Origin: Scolanthus callimorphus
Taxonomy: Eukaryota; Cnidaria; Anthozoa; Actiniaria; Edwardsiidae
Length of the DNA stretch: 64,000 bases
Direction: 5' to 3'
Assembly: GCA_033964015.1 (NCBI GenBank)
Contig: CM066913.1
Span: forward strand, 12,084,953 to 12,148,952
The position numbers and the translations under genes were made by a program. Positions 43,901 through 54,189 of this stretch are shown here, piece after piece (positions within the stretch are counted from its first letter, which is position 1; each line of letters begins with the position of its first letter). Under the pieces are notes generated by a model. That model was not told the origin of the DNA. It worked only from the letters and a program-made list of their open reading frames with translations, and searched no databases.

Positions 43901-46900
43901 TCTGAACGAAAACAGCTATCAAAAAACGGAAAACGGCATTGTTCTAGTTTTGCAAAGCTGCCTAACATATGGAGAATTGGCAAAGATTGGAGATCCTAAT
44001 TTTTGATAATAGTGGCACTTTAAGAACACTAAACTCACCATTCCTTTGAGAGTTGGATCAGCAACTGGTGACCTGTTGCCATGGAAATCAGGCAAAACAT
44101 GGAGATCCTGTGTGAGCAGAGCTGGATCCCGTAAGTTTCTGCTCGTGGCCAATTGTATGACCCGTGCATTGAGTTCCTCATAGACACTAATGGCCCTAAA
44201 AAACATGCAATATAATCAATAAAAACAGCAGTGGGTAATAATCTATAAATACTAAGTTGAGGCACTGTTTTGTGTGGCAGAATCTTCCCTAATTAAGGTC
44301 ATTAAATATGTAAGAATTGTCCCTTCTTGGGGTTCTTCTATTCAGGAAGGATAAAACTGTGGCAAAAAAAAATTGTTACTCCAAATAAAAAAAGTTGTTG
44401 CTTTGAATCTAGTCTCATTTGAAATGTCTTTATGGTAGTGTTCATGTACTATCGTCCTGGTAAAAATATTTCCAGAGGAAGCTGAGAATTTTTTTTTATA
44501 GTTTTTATAGATAGACATATTTTTCGCACCTAAAATGGTGATGTCAATCAGAACCTAATATAGATTCTATAGAATTATTCCATTTTTGACCGCTTATTTC
44601 TGTGGCAGCACAAACCCAGTCCTCTGTCTTTTGTGATATTTCGAAATGTTGACCGCAAATCTACAAAATTAGGATAGAAATCATTGAGTAACACTATTTT
44701 TGGCCAAACATTGCTTGAAGTTGTAAAATAACCTGTCTTAATAATAAATAATTACTATGTGTTAACTCGAATTTTAGAGTAGCTTGTAACCGCTGATATA
44801 CAGCCATTACAGTTAGTATCTTCGAGTATCACACATATGCAACACATTTAAGAATCCCAACTGGCCGGGAGACAAACCAAGTCGGCTATGTACAAAGAAT
44901 GGTTGAGGAGCCAGAGCGGGGTCTTGAACTCGGGTCATCGAGTCACGAGCACGGTGCTCTGACCACTCGGCCACCCTGCCTCCCTACAAAATCAATATCC
45001 AATATCTTAAGTAATATTTCAAAAACGAGTTCAAGTGTTTCATTGGGTTTGCAAACAACGAGAAAACCATTGAAACACGAGCTGCGTAGCCGCGAGTGTT
45101 TTATTGTTTTCGAGTTGTTTGTAATCCCAATGAAACATGAGAACGAGTTTTTGGAATTACTTCTCACACAAATAAAATACACAGTTTATATCATGTTATG
45201 CAATCACGCTTAGAATGTTAAAGAACAAAAACGTGATTACATAAGCCCAAAGACGCCAAATTAGCTGATTACATCAGCCCTTTTGTTCAGGCAAAGAACA
45301 TGCCATCTAATCAATTGCTAGATTGTACAACCTTGTATATGCTAATTGAATGGCCATTTCACCTTGAACATGGTGCAGTCAAGGTTTCGTCTGCCTAAGA
45401 CTGCGGAAGAAAAAGAAAGGATAGCGGTATCCGCCCAAAACTCTCTACCAAATCGTGTGCGAGATACGTCGGTATGTGCTGGAACGATGGCAACGACAAA
45501 GGTTAGTTTATGTTTATATGTCCACGTTTCTGCTCCAAGCATGCCATTAGCCATGACATTATCAGTGTAATTTGGAGAGCTAGAAAGCAGTGAATTCACT
45601 AGAAGCAACCAAAATATTAGCCTACGTTTGTTAAGTAAGCTATCGACTGATAAATTAAAAGCGCTTTGCAGCATTTTGGTTCAAATTAAAGCGGATGGAA
45701 ATGGATTGCTAGTTTTGATTGCTGAAAATATTTTGGGTCTTTTGGGCAAAACAAGATTCGAGTGCAACAACGAACTGGTGTTTGCATGTTCTGATAACAC
45801 TAGTCTTATTTATAACATTTTTGTTTTGTTAGATTTGCTCACTTCAGACATTTGCTGAATGCAGAAGGGAAGGACGGGACAAGCGGGCAGGATTGGCGCT
45901 AAAGAACAAGAAAGAGAAGAAGCTGCTGATCAAGACAATTAAACATGTTATTGAATTGTGTTTGAGTAGTCTATGAATAGTGTTCACTAGTGATTTTCAA
46001 CTGGTGTTTCATTGGGTTTCCAAAGTCATACACCTGACCAAATGCAAATGAATAATTAATGAATAATTAATATAATGAATTAATATAATTAATATAATGA
46101 ATAATTAATGAGTTTGAGAAATCAATATCTTAAATCAATATCCATGTTATCCCCAGTAATAACAATTCTTTTGCAGGTCTCTACCTCTTTTCAGCTTGAT
46201 TGGTCAGCTCTTTATAAGATGGGTGGCTCTCTATTAGGTGATCAATCTAGGTCACATTGCAAGATAAAATATACATATTATGCTCTGGTGACTAAAAAAT
46301 GGAGTTATTAAAAAAAAGAAAACTATATAAGTGTATTATATTGATATCACAAGTACTAACTAGTTTTCCTGTTGCACTTTGGCCTCCCTCATTTGTCCAC
46401 AAACCTGGTACCATGGAGGAGAAGTAAGGTCCCCATACACCATCCACAAAAATGGCCTCATCACTGACCTAGTGACAAACAAGGAAGCAGTGTTGACCAT
46501 ATATGCTATAACCACATTTTGCAATCTCAGACAAGCAAAGGAACACTGAATGAACAAAATATAGGTAAGAAAATGTGAAACAGACAGACAGACTTAATAT
46601 ATAGACTAAAACAGCTGGTTAGTACTCATTCACATTGACCAAAAGGACATCCTATTGTCTGTGAAACAATAGAACGATGCATAGAGATATTGTGATGTTC
46701 CTCGTTCTATTGTTTCACTGACAATAGGGTGCCTTTTTGGTCAATTTGAACAAGTACTAACCAAAACAGACAGTATAGTACGGGCAGTACAAAGAAACCA
46801 AATAACTTATATACATATTGGCCCTTAGGCAGAGAGGCATGTATGCGTCAGTCTGAAAAATGCTCAACAATCTTTTCCTTAGCTGCACCTCTCAGAAGCT

Positions 46901-49900
46901 TTGAAAAAAAAAACAGTATTATTTTGCAGCTGGAAACTTACAGTCATATGGCAAGTTGAGGTTCCACATATTAAAGCCAAACGCGATGTAATTGGCTGCT
47001 CTTCACAGGGTAGGTCCCACCCACTGATGCTGGCACCAATCACACCTTTTAAAGTAATCCACAAAATACCAATGTTGACTAAGACAATATTCAAATTGTA
47101 TCAAGGAAATTATGGAGGGGTGGAGGGATAGTGCCTAGAAAAACTTCCAGGTGGTATTACATTATATTACCTACACTGGAATTCATGCCCTACACTGTTG
47201 TGAGACTATGAACATTCTCAATTCCAGTGAAGTGTGGGTGTGTCGGGGGGGGGGGGGGGTAGGAGGTCACACAAATAATATTTTATTTCTATAGCACCAT
47301 TTCTACTAAAAAACTAACAGCACTAATGACACACCAATGAAATTTCCATGTTATTGTGCGTGTGTGAAGGTCACAGATGGTGAAGCAAGGGGAGGGGAGC
47401 CACAATTTTCAAAATCTGTTCCGCTGTCCATAAATGTAAGGTTACAAATAAACAATAAAAATAAGAAAGTCATCACACACAACCTGTGACATTTTGTATA
47501 GTGTTAAACATGAAGGGCAAAACATAGTCAGTCAGTCAGTTTATTCACCATTCCATAATTACAATCATTTTTTATAAAAAAAAAATACAAATCTTCTTGT
47601 TGGTAGGAGGACTTGGGAAACCCTACTGGGCTTTTACAAGGAAGTCCCCCTTGAGTACTATTTACAATATATATATTTTGTAAGGTATCCAGGCGGCGGT
47701 ACTAGTCATTTTTCTTTGTAGTTATTAGATTAGTGAAATAATATATATAAAAAAAAACAGGTTGCAGCACTAATAAAAAGACATAGAATGTCTATTGTGT
47801 ACAGTGGTGAGGGACTATTCAATTTTTAAGATGTGTTTCTTGTAGTTTCTTTTGAAAATTAGGAACAAGTTGCATTGTTTTAGGTAATCCGGTATGGAAA
47901 TCCAGGTTAAAGTAAGCTTATTATGCATGGAGAAGTGTTCGTAGTTCGTCCTTATTTTTGGTTGACGTAGTAGATTACGGTTTCTTGTACTGTAGTTGTG
48001 TATGTTATTGTTATAGACTTTGAATTTGTTAAAATATGGTGGAAGGGCACTGTGTATTAGTTTATAAGCGAGGCAGCCTGTTTGAAAATCATTTAGCTCA
48101 TAAATGTTTAAGAGAGATAATGATTTGAAAAGTGGCGCAGAGGGGGCTATATACTTTGAAAATGTCATAATTCGAATCAATTTCTTTTGTAATTTGTAGA
48201 TTTTTTCTAGATGGCTTGGGTAAGTATTGCCCCAAAGAACATTTGTATAGCTAATATAAATGTGGATAAACCTGGCAATGATACACTGATTTCAGTACAG
48301 ATTGGCTGACATAGTGGCGAAGTTTACAGATCACTCCAGCAGTCTTGGAGACTTTAGAATAAACAAGGTTAATATGATTTTTCCAAGTTAAATTTTCATC
48401 AATTATTACCCCTAAAAATTTGGTGTTTTGCACTTTGCTCAGTTCTTGGCTATTCATGAGTATTGTTGTATTGACGTTTATCTTTTTTGATTTTGTTTTG
48501 AATATCATAAAATTTGTTTTCTTTATATTTACTGTTAGTTGGTTTACAGTTAACCATAGTGATATAGCTTTTTTTAGTCCTTACCAAGACCACCAGCATG
48601 GGCATCAATCAGAGAACAACCCACTGGTAATCCTTCCCACAAATGCATTTCCTGTGCTGCTTTTGCAGATAGGCCAACACCTACACGGCTGCCTGGCATA
48701 GCACTTTTATGCCCTAAAAAAATCCAATGTTCAATGAAAAGAAAAACTTTGCAAATAAATTTAACAGTCAACGATAAATAGTAAACACAGGATTAAGTAT
48801 TTATAATCTTCTTTGTGCCTACCAAGTGAAGAATAATTATCATCAATGAAGTCTTCAAGCCCAATTTCTCTCCAATATGAGTCTATCCATCCATTAGTAG
48901 TCTCTGAAGTATGAAAGTCACAACAGATTTGCAATAGTCAAGTTACATGACATGTATTTATTAGCTTGGGGGATGGAGGGAGGGGCAGCTTTGTGCCCTG
49001 GCTTAGCATATTCACTAGGTAGGCAAAAAATGAGCATACTGAAGTAAATCTTACATCTTACCATCAGATCTCTGGGAGGGATGCCCCATGTAGTTGAACT
49101 TAGCAACAAGAGAACAAAGGGACCTTTAATATGGACAGAAAAAAAAATTAGTAGAAGTTAATGTTGTTTCTTTTGCAGTTATACAGGTAAATTGTAGTTT
49201 ATAGAACACTCTTCTCAACGTTTACCTTGTGGCATCCCCAGTAGCTCTGTAAGTAAGATACTCTGGAAGATCCAGAAACAGCGAAGTCTTCTGCCAGCAA
49301 CTTTCATTCAGGTTTTCTTTCAACCAACAAAGTTTGGCTGCTTGCATTTCTGGGGATAACACCCCACCAACATATCTTAACACCTCATGGCTTGACTTAT
49401 TGATAAAATCTGCCTAAACAGAGAAATATACAATCATCAATGAAATTAATATACAGGAAATGTATCACAAATTTGAAAAACATTCAAGGGGAACATATTG
49501 GTGAACATTTTTTAAACTCTTGGTGTCACGTAGTGCCCTCCGTAAATTAATCGTATTATCATAGTGGTTATAATCAGGTTATCATAAGGAATAATACAGT
49601 AATGATAATTAGAAACTCTATTGTTTTTAGAAAGCAATTAAAAATCATAACAATAAGTTAGTAATTTCATCACAGTAGTTTACATCTTTATTGCATTTAG
49701 CACCTTGTAATAGGGCAATCAGACTTATGTAATCTATCTTCTTTTCAATCTCGGAACAATGAATGTCACAAGTTTTGAACGTAAAATTGTATAAATACGC
49801 GCAGAAAAATTGTTGAAGGAGAGTTGAGTTGGAAGCGGCACGTACGGTTCGTAGTTGAAGTGTTTGGCCGAGGGCCGGGAGAGTTCTCAGCTATATTTTG

Positions 49901-51790
49901 CAGATTTGGCACGCTCACAGCTGGGAATCACCAGTTGGGATTCACGATAGTCAGAGGTGGATTAAAGTGTTAATTGGAAACTGCTAGTTGAAGGAGAGGA
50001 GAAGAGAAGTAAACAAAGTATCAAAGTCATGTGGACAAGGGAAAGGAGCTGAACGAAAACAGAAATTTGGCGTGTAAAGTTGGAGTTGGAGTTATTGGAG
50101 TTGGAGTTTTATGGAGAGACACATTTACGGAGATTGGATTGTTTTTTTGTTGCAAGTTACGGGATTGTTTTACGAACGCTTGAATGGGAGGACATATATA
50201 TAGTAAGGTAACAAAGAGAATTTGTATGAACTGAAATATAAAGGAATGTAAATCAACCAATTATGCTAGGACATTGAAAGTTTGCAACGGAACGTTATAT
50301 GAAGTATTTATTAGTATTTATTTAGTTATTAGTCATTGGCCATAAGCCATCATTAGTATTATTAGTAATTATATTATTGCTATTGTAGTATTTAGAATTA
50401 AAATTAAACTAATTGTTATTCTTAGTATCGGGTCTTTACTGGAAGGGGAACACGTCAGTGCGCGGACACAGGGGGCCCACATTTTCCTGTGACACGGAAC
50501 GTCACACTTGGTTTGGCATCCCTGATGATTGCTATGCAAATTTGTGAAGCACTTCTTGTAGACTTGCAAAATGTGGTAAAAAGAATGTTAATTTTCTAAA
50601 TCATAGTCTTAGCCAATCATGGGCTAGAAATGGGTCATTGTGCAAAACAATCAGCTTTGCCTTAACTATCCATTACCATTGCCAAACTACACAATGTTAT
50701 CGCAGACTCCTCTGCTTTGCAGCATGAGTCAACAATATTTGTATCACTACAATGATTATAGTTGGACTGTGGTAAATTACAGACCAAACCTTTTCACATT
50801 CCCCAAATTCCTTCATCACACCAAGGCTAATGTTGGCAAGGCACTAATAAAGACCTTGATTCTCTTGGAATGCAAAATCATTCCATTTATAATGCTAACA
50901 AGTTTCAAGTGCCTTACTGTGCAAGGTAACCTTGTTCAAACAAAGGCTGTTGTGCAACTGTGAAAATTGTTGGGATCTATGTACCTGTTTGACAGCTCTG
51001 TGATCCAACCACATCACAATATCTCGTCTTTTGTCACCAGACAAGCTGACGGTTGTACCTTTACCTTCTTTGCCAACAGCAACCAAGGAACAAGTTGCAT
51101 CAAAGCCAATCCCTCTGATGAGCATCTTGTCTTCAATATCTGATGCAACTTCCTGAAAGCACAAAGAATAATAAAGCTCATTGATAATGTTAATATTACT
51201 ACAGTTTATTATCCTGGGTCACACTCATTTACACAAAAACATCAGTGATAATCCTTACTACAGCCGATTGCATTTGACTGTTTAATCCCAACAGTTTGCA
51301 CGTTATGTTTAAACTTTGGAAAGTTGCGTTTCTAGGATTTTCTAGTACGGATAGTTACAATGGCATTTTAAAATATACAATGAACCGCACTGTTCTACAG
51401 GTTTGCCGTGGGAGAGCTGGGTCTATAAAGCAAGAATATTTTTGAGACCCCTCTTGAATTTTGTCAGGAAATGGGTGGTGAAAACTCAGATAAAAAACAT
51501 GAGATACAAACTATTGCTTTCTGGTTGATCATCAATTCAGATCTGCTTATTCCACCCACAAAATTATGGCAAAACAGTCTACTATGTTGGTGTGTAATGA
51601 TGCTTACCTGGACAACCTGGCAAAGGCTGCACCACACATCTTCACTAGACTGTTCATACATCTCTGTGCCTTGGTCATGCCAGATCTGCAGAGGTTGACT
51701 GGCATGTCTGACCAACCTTCCATCCTTGGACACAAGCGCTGCTCGCACACTCGCAGTTCCAACATCTACACCGATATAATAACACTTCAT
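40918..51790 (-). CDS. FGGY: FGGY-type carbohydrate kinase (D-ribulokinase-like), complete, 559 aa
   Basis: Fifteen exons on the minus strand with consistent phases: 51608-51790, 50985-51152, 49226-49413, 49062-49123, 48823-48903, 48585-48713, 46942-47045, 46361-46468, 46185-46246, 44039-44195, 42883-42957, 42602-42722, 42411-42505, 42121-42182, 40918-41002. It begins [20 protein letters not shown], the ATP-phosphate-binding loop of the FGGY fold. It continues with [64 protein letters not shown], the signature-region [33 protein letters not shown] (adenosine-binding GG) and [15 protein letters not shown]. Last exon: [17 protein letters not shown]. Length agrees with the human FGGY protein (about 550 aa). 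The family phosphorylates ketoses; human FGGY has been described as a D-ribulokinase. Cytosolic; no signal peptide. It is transcribed divergently from the phosphoesterase at 52362. Introns host the LTR, LINE and MITE listed separately, yet the reading frame is clean throughout. Confidence 0.93.
41357..41492. mobile_element. Palindromic MITE in FGGY 3' intron region
   Basis: GTCCAGATCGTGAAAAACTG and GACCTTGGCCTTGAAAATACT are mirrored by AGTATTTTCAAGACCTCGGTC and CGGTATTTCACGATCCGGAC. A relative lies at 2534-2640. Located between the last two FGGY exons. Confidence 0.75.
42991..43090. repeat. 50-bp tandem duplication
   Basis: ACCAGAAGGATCAATGGTTT ... GACAAAGGTTTC occurs twice in tandem with three differences, in an FGGY intron. 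Confidence 0.85.
43194..44019. mobile_element. 826-bp foldback MITE flanked by TTAA, in an FGGY intron
   Basis: TTAA (43190-43193) then AGTGCCACTATTATCA at the left; TGATAATAGTGGCACT then TTAA (44020-44023) at the right. GTGTGACTTGATGACGTCAC and GAGAGTGTGACGTCATCA lie symmetrically inside. The right end is only 19 bases from FGGY exon 10 (44039-44195). Confidence 0.85.
44906..44985 (-). repeat. tRNA-like sequence (SINE head or tRNA pseudogene)
   Basis: The minus strand reads an A-box GTGGCCGAGTGG and a B-box GAGTTCAAGACCC with about 32 bases between, framed by AGGGAGGCAGG and GAGGAGCC. The 5' and 3' acceptor halves do not pair properly, so I do not call a functional tRNA. Confidence 0.5.
45009..45163. 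mobile_element. Palindromic MITE next to the tRNA-like sequence
   Basis: AAGTAATATTTCAAAAACGAG and GTGTTTCATTGGGTTTGCAA are mirrored by TTGTTTGTAATCCCAATGAAAC and CGAGTTTTTGGAATTACTT; centre GCTGCGTAGCCGCGAG. Confidence 0.7.
45370..45976 (+). CDS. Tentative two-exon small ORF antisense to an FGGY intron (unrecognised)
   Basis: Exon-like blocks 45370-45501 and 45848-45976 would join in frame (GT at 45502, CAG at 45845-45847) to an 86-aa product. The first block begins [18 protein letters not shown]; the second is very Lys-rich ([18 protein letters not shown]). A second frame at the end of the first block reads LERWQRQR, hinting at a degraded fragment of a larger multicopy gene. I do not recognise the family, and composition alone does not prove coding. 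Confidence 0.22.
46617..46762. mobile_element. Palindromic MITE
   Basis: GGTTAGTACTCATTCACATT and GACCAAAAGGACATCCTATTG are mirrored by CAATAGGGTGCCTTTTTGGTC and GTACTAACC; centre between two GTTTCACTG/TTCTATTG blocks. FGGY intron. Confidence 0.75.
47521..48570 (-). mobile_element. 5'-truncated LINE (reverse transcriptase C-terminal part) in FGGY intron 6
   Basis: On the minus strand it enters in reverse transcriptase coding sequence ([64 protein letters not shown]). It continues after a frame break with [15 protein letters not shown] and [17 protein letters not shown] to a stop near 47815, then a 3' tail ending in CTGACTGACTGACTA-type repeats. The LGVIID.L.W..HI motif is that of CR1/Jockey-group LINEs. 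The 5' truncation point is about 10 bases inside the intron from the donor of FGGY exon 6 (48585). Confidence 0.85.
49524..50506 (+). mobile_element. Solo LTR with 5-bp target-site duplication, in FGGY intron 2
   Basis: Begins TGTCACGTAGTGCCC and ends GGAACGTCACA, giving TG...CA and short inverted ends. CTTGG flanks both sides (49519-49523 and 50507-50511). TATAAATA at 49790-49797 fits an LTR promoter in plus orientation, so U3 would be about 290 bp. No internal retroelement sequence is present, so this is the product of LTR-LTR recombination. A 5-bp duplication is usual for Ty3/gypsy, Ty1/copia and BEL elements; the superfamily is not assignable. Confidence 0.85.
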
Positions 51791-52361
51791 TATTTGTTGC
51801 CTTTCTATAATTCTAGCGAAACCAGTACAGAAGCAGGAGTGGTTGTTATCGAGATTTAGTAGAAATGATTTCGTTGAGCGTCTAGTAAACGAGTGTGAAG
51901 CATCAGCTTGGAGACTCTGGTACCCAAGGTTGTTTACCCTGGGAAATCTGCTAAATGCATGGAAACCTTCTTCGGGAGTTTTAGAGAAGAAAGCTATACT
52001 TTTACATGTAAAGTACAGTCAAACGCTACTCGTCCAACAAGAAACTGCGCTGTGTTGTGCGGCTAAATTTTGTTGTGGATCACGTGTTGATCACGTGCGT
52101 AAAAGCTACTTTTGTGCGTATTACCACTGACCACAACACAGGAACCCCAAAAACTACCGAACAAAAAAGAAATAAACTAAAACGCTGGAACTTCGAAAAA
52201 CTACATTACAAACATAAATCCTGTCTGAAAAATTGTAGTGCACGATTTATCGGGAAAATGTGACAATTTCGACATTTTTTTAATGAATTTTTTCCTTGAT
52301 CAAGTTGAAGAGTAACAAGATCTCGACTGATGGAAGCGTGATTAGTTTTTACAAGTGAAGA
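51791..52361. promoter_or_regulatory. Divergent intergenic region between FGGY and the phosphoesterase
   Basis: Only 571 bp separate the two start codons, which face away from each other, so the region must hold both promoters and 5' UTRs. No TATA box in either direction is convincing; this is inferred from layout. Confidence 0.5.
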
Positions 52362-54154
52362 ATGATGAGTCACAGGTCGAAAGAGGATAGTATCCCTTTG
52401 TTATCTAGAGATTCGCCAGAGAACCTGGAGACAGAACATGCCACCGTCACCCTTAACCACACAACAAAGGTACAGCTGCCTGCCGGTCCGTTAATATAAC
52501 ACCATTTACTGCAGCGACTGAGCTCTAGGAAGATTAGATTGATTGTAAACTAGTTATTGTACTTTGCAGAGCCATTCACAATTGCATGGGGTGCGGGAAC
52601 AGAGCTCGATTGCGTGATAAAATAATTGGGTTTTTCTTGAGTTTCATAAACATTGAGCAGGTAGAGAGAATGACTGTCATTTGAAAAAGATTTGTTCACC
52701 CTTTTTGTATCTGGGCACAGTACTTCTTTTGGATGGAGGTTGGGGTTCTTTTTGTGTGTTGTGGCAATGTATTACACCCAGGAAAGGGGGGGGGGGGGGA
52801 CTCCCATATTTTTTGGTTGGGGATGATCGTCGGAAATTTTCAGTTCCACCCCTAAAAGATACCGAACATGGCGGGCCATGGCGTGGCTCAAGTAATGTTT
52901 TACCCTAAAAGATGAGGCCTTACGTGCAAAGTAGGCGCAAAGTAGACAGGTAACAGGTAAAAGATACTCATCAAGAAATTTCCGTGTTTGTTTCTAATTT
53001 ATTGTCTTCTCATTGAGTAATCCCTTTCTTGCACGGTTTTTAGAAGCACCATCATGTGACAAAAGAATTTGGACACGTTTTTTGGCCCTGGTACTGTGCT
53101 GATTTTGGCACACTTCCACGGTAAAGGCCTGGGTCTAGGTGCTAACCATAACAAGGTGCAAATGCTAAGCTAAAACTTGAAACATTTTTGCTGCCAGAAT
53201 TGTACCAAAACCATGTGAACAGGTGGTACTGTACCAGAATTGTACTGGTCAGGTTTTGGACCGGCCTCATGTGAATGGGGTCTAAGATCCCCTTCCTCCT
53301 CTTATTTGCCATACAATCACTGGGGTTTATAACTGTGGTTGAATGTCTGAGATAGTAACTTTGCCTAATTTTTCTTCTTTGGGAAATGGGAAAGTTATAC
53401 TTGGCTTTTCCAGGAGTATTTGCTACCTCTACTAATAATGTTAAAATTATTTAATTCTCTTACACTAATGATGTTTCTTGTAACACCTTATAGGTTACAT
53501 TTTCCAAGCATGGAGCTAATAACCCAAATAACAGAGAACCAGCAGCCACAGACTATAATAATCTAACATGTGAGACTATATGTCACATTGCTAAACACTC
53601 TAACTCATCATGGCGTACATACTCTGTAATAGCAGTATTCACTGTAGTATGTACAGCTTTAATTGTTATACTTCTCCTGACCTATGAACTGCAAATCAAC
53701 TGTCCAGAAAGCATGATAGGAAAGACAGCAAGTAAGCGTTCTCTTGAAAGCTCTGTCAAGTTCCTCCTGGCGTCTGATATACATTATGACTTCTATTATG
53801 ATAACACAGTGTCATCTTCAACATTTTGTCGCAAGCTTGGGAATCTTACCCAAGCTGACTATCAGGCATCATATGGCAGAGTTGGATGTGATTCACCTGA
53901 GAAACTGGTGGAAAGTTGCTTCAGGGAAATGGAGAAAATAATTAGCAAGGAAAAGTGGAATTCATTTTATTAACAGGTAATGGTGTGGTTCCAGAAAATA
54001 TCCATCCCCCCTCCCATGGAAGGGTGTTGAAAAGTGACACTCCCATGGCCCACCCCTCTGGAATTTCCAAAGGAAAATACAGTACTTGTATGGCAGAAAT
54101 CATGTAAATTGACCATTAACCCCCCACCCCTCTGGAATTTCCAATCCCTTCCCT

Positions 54155-54189
<35 letters not shown>

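Noticed and set aside
44906..44985. Functional tRNA gene
   Set aside because: A and B boxes are present but acceptor and arm pairing is poor, so a SINE head or pseudogene is more likely.
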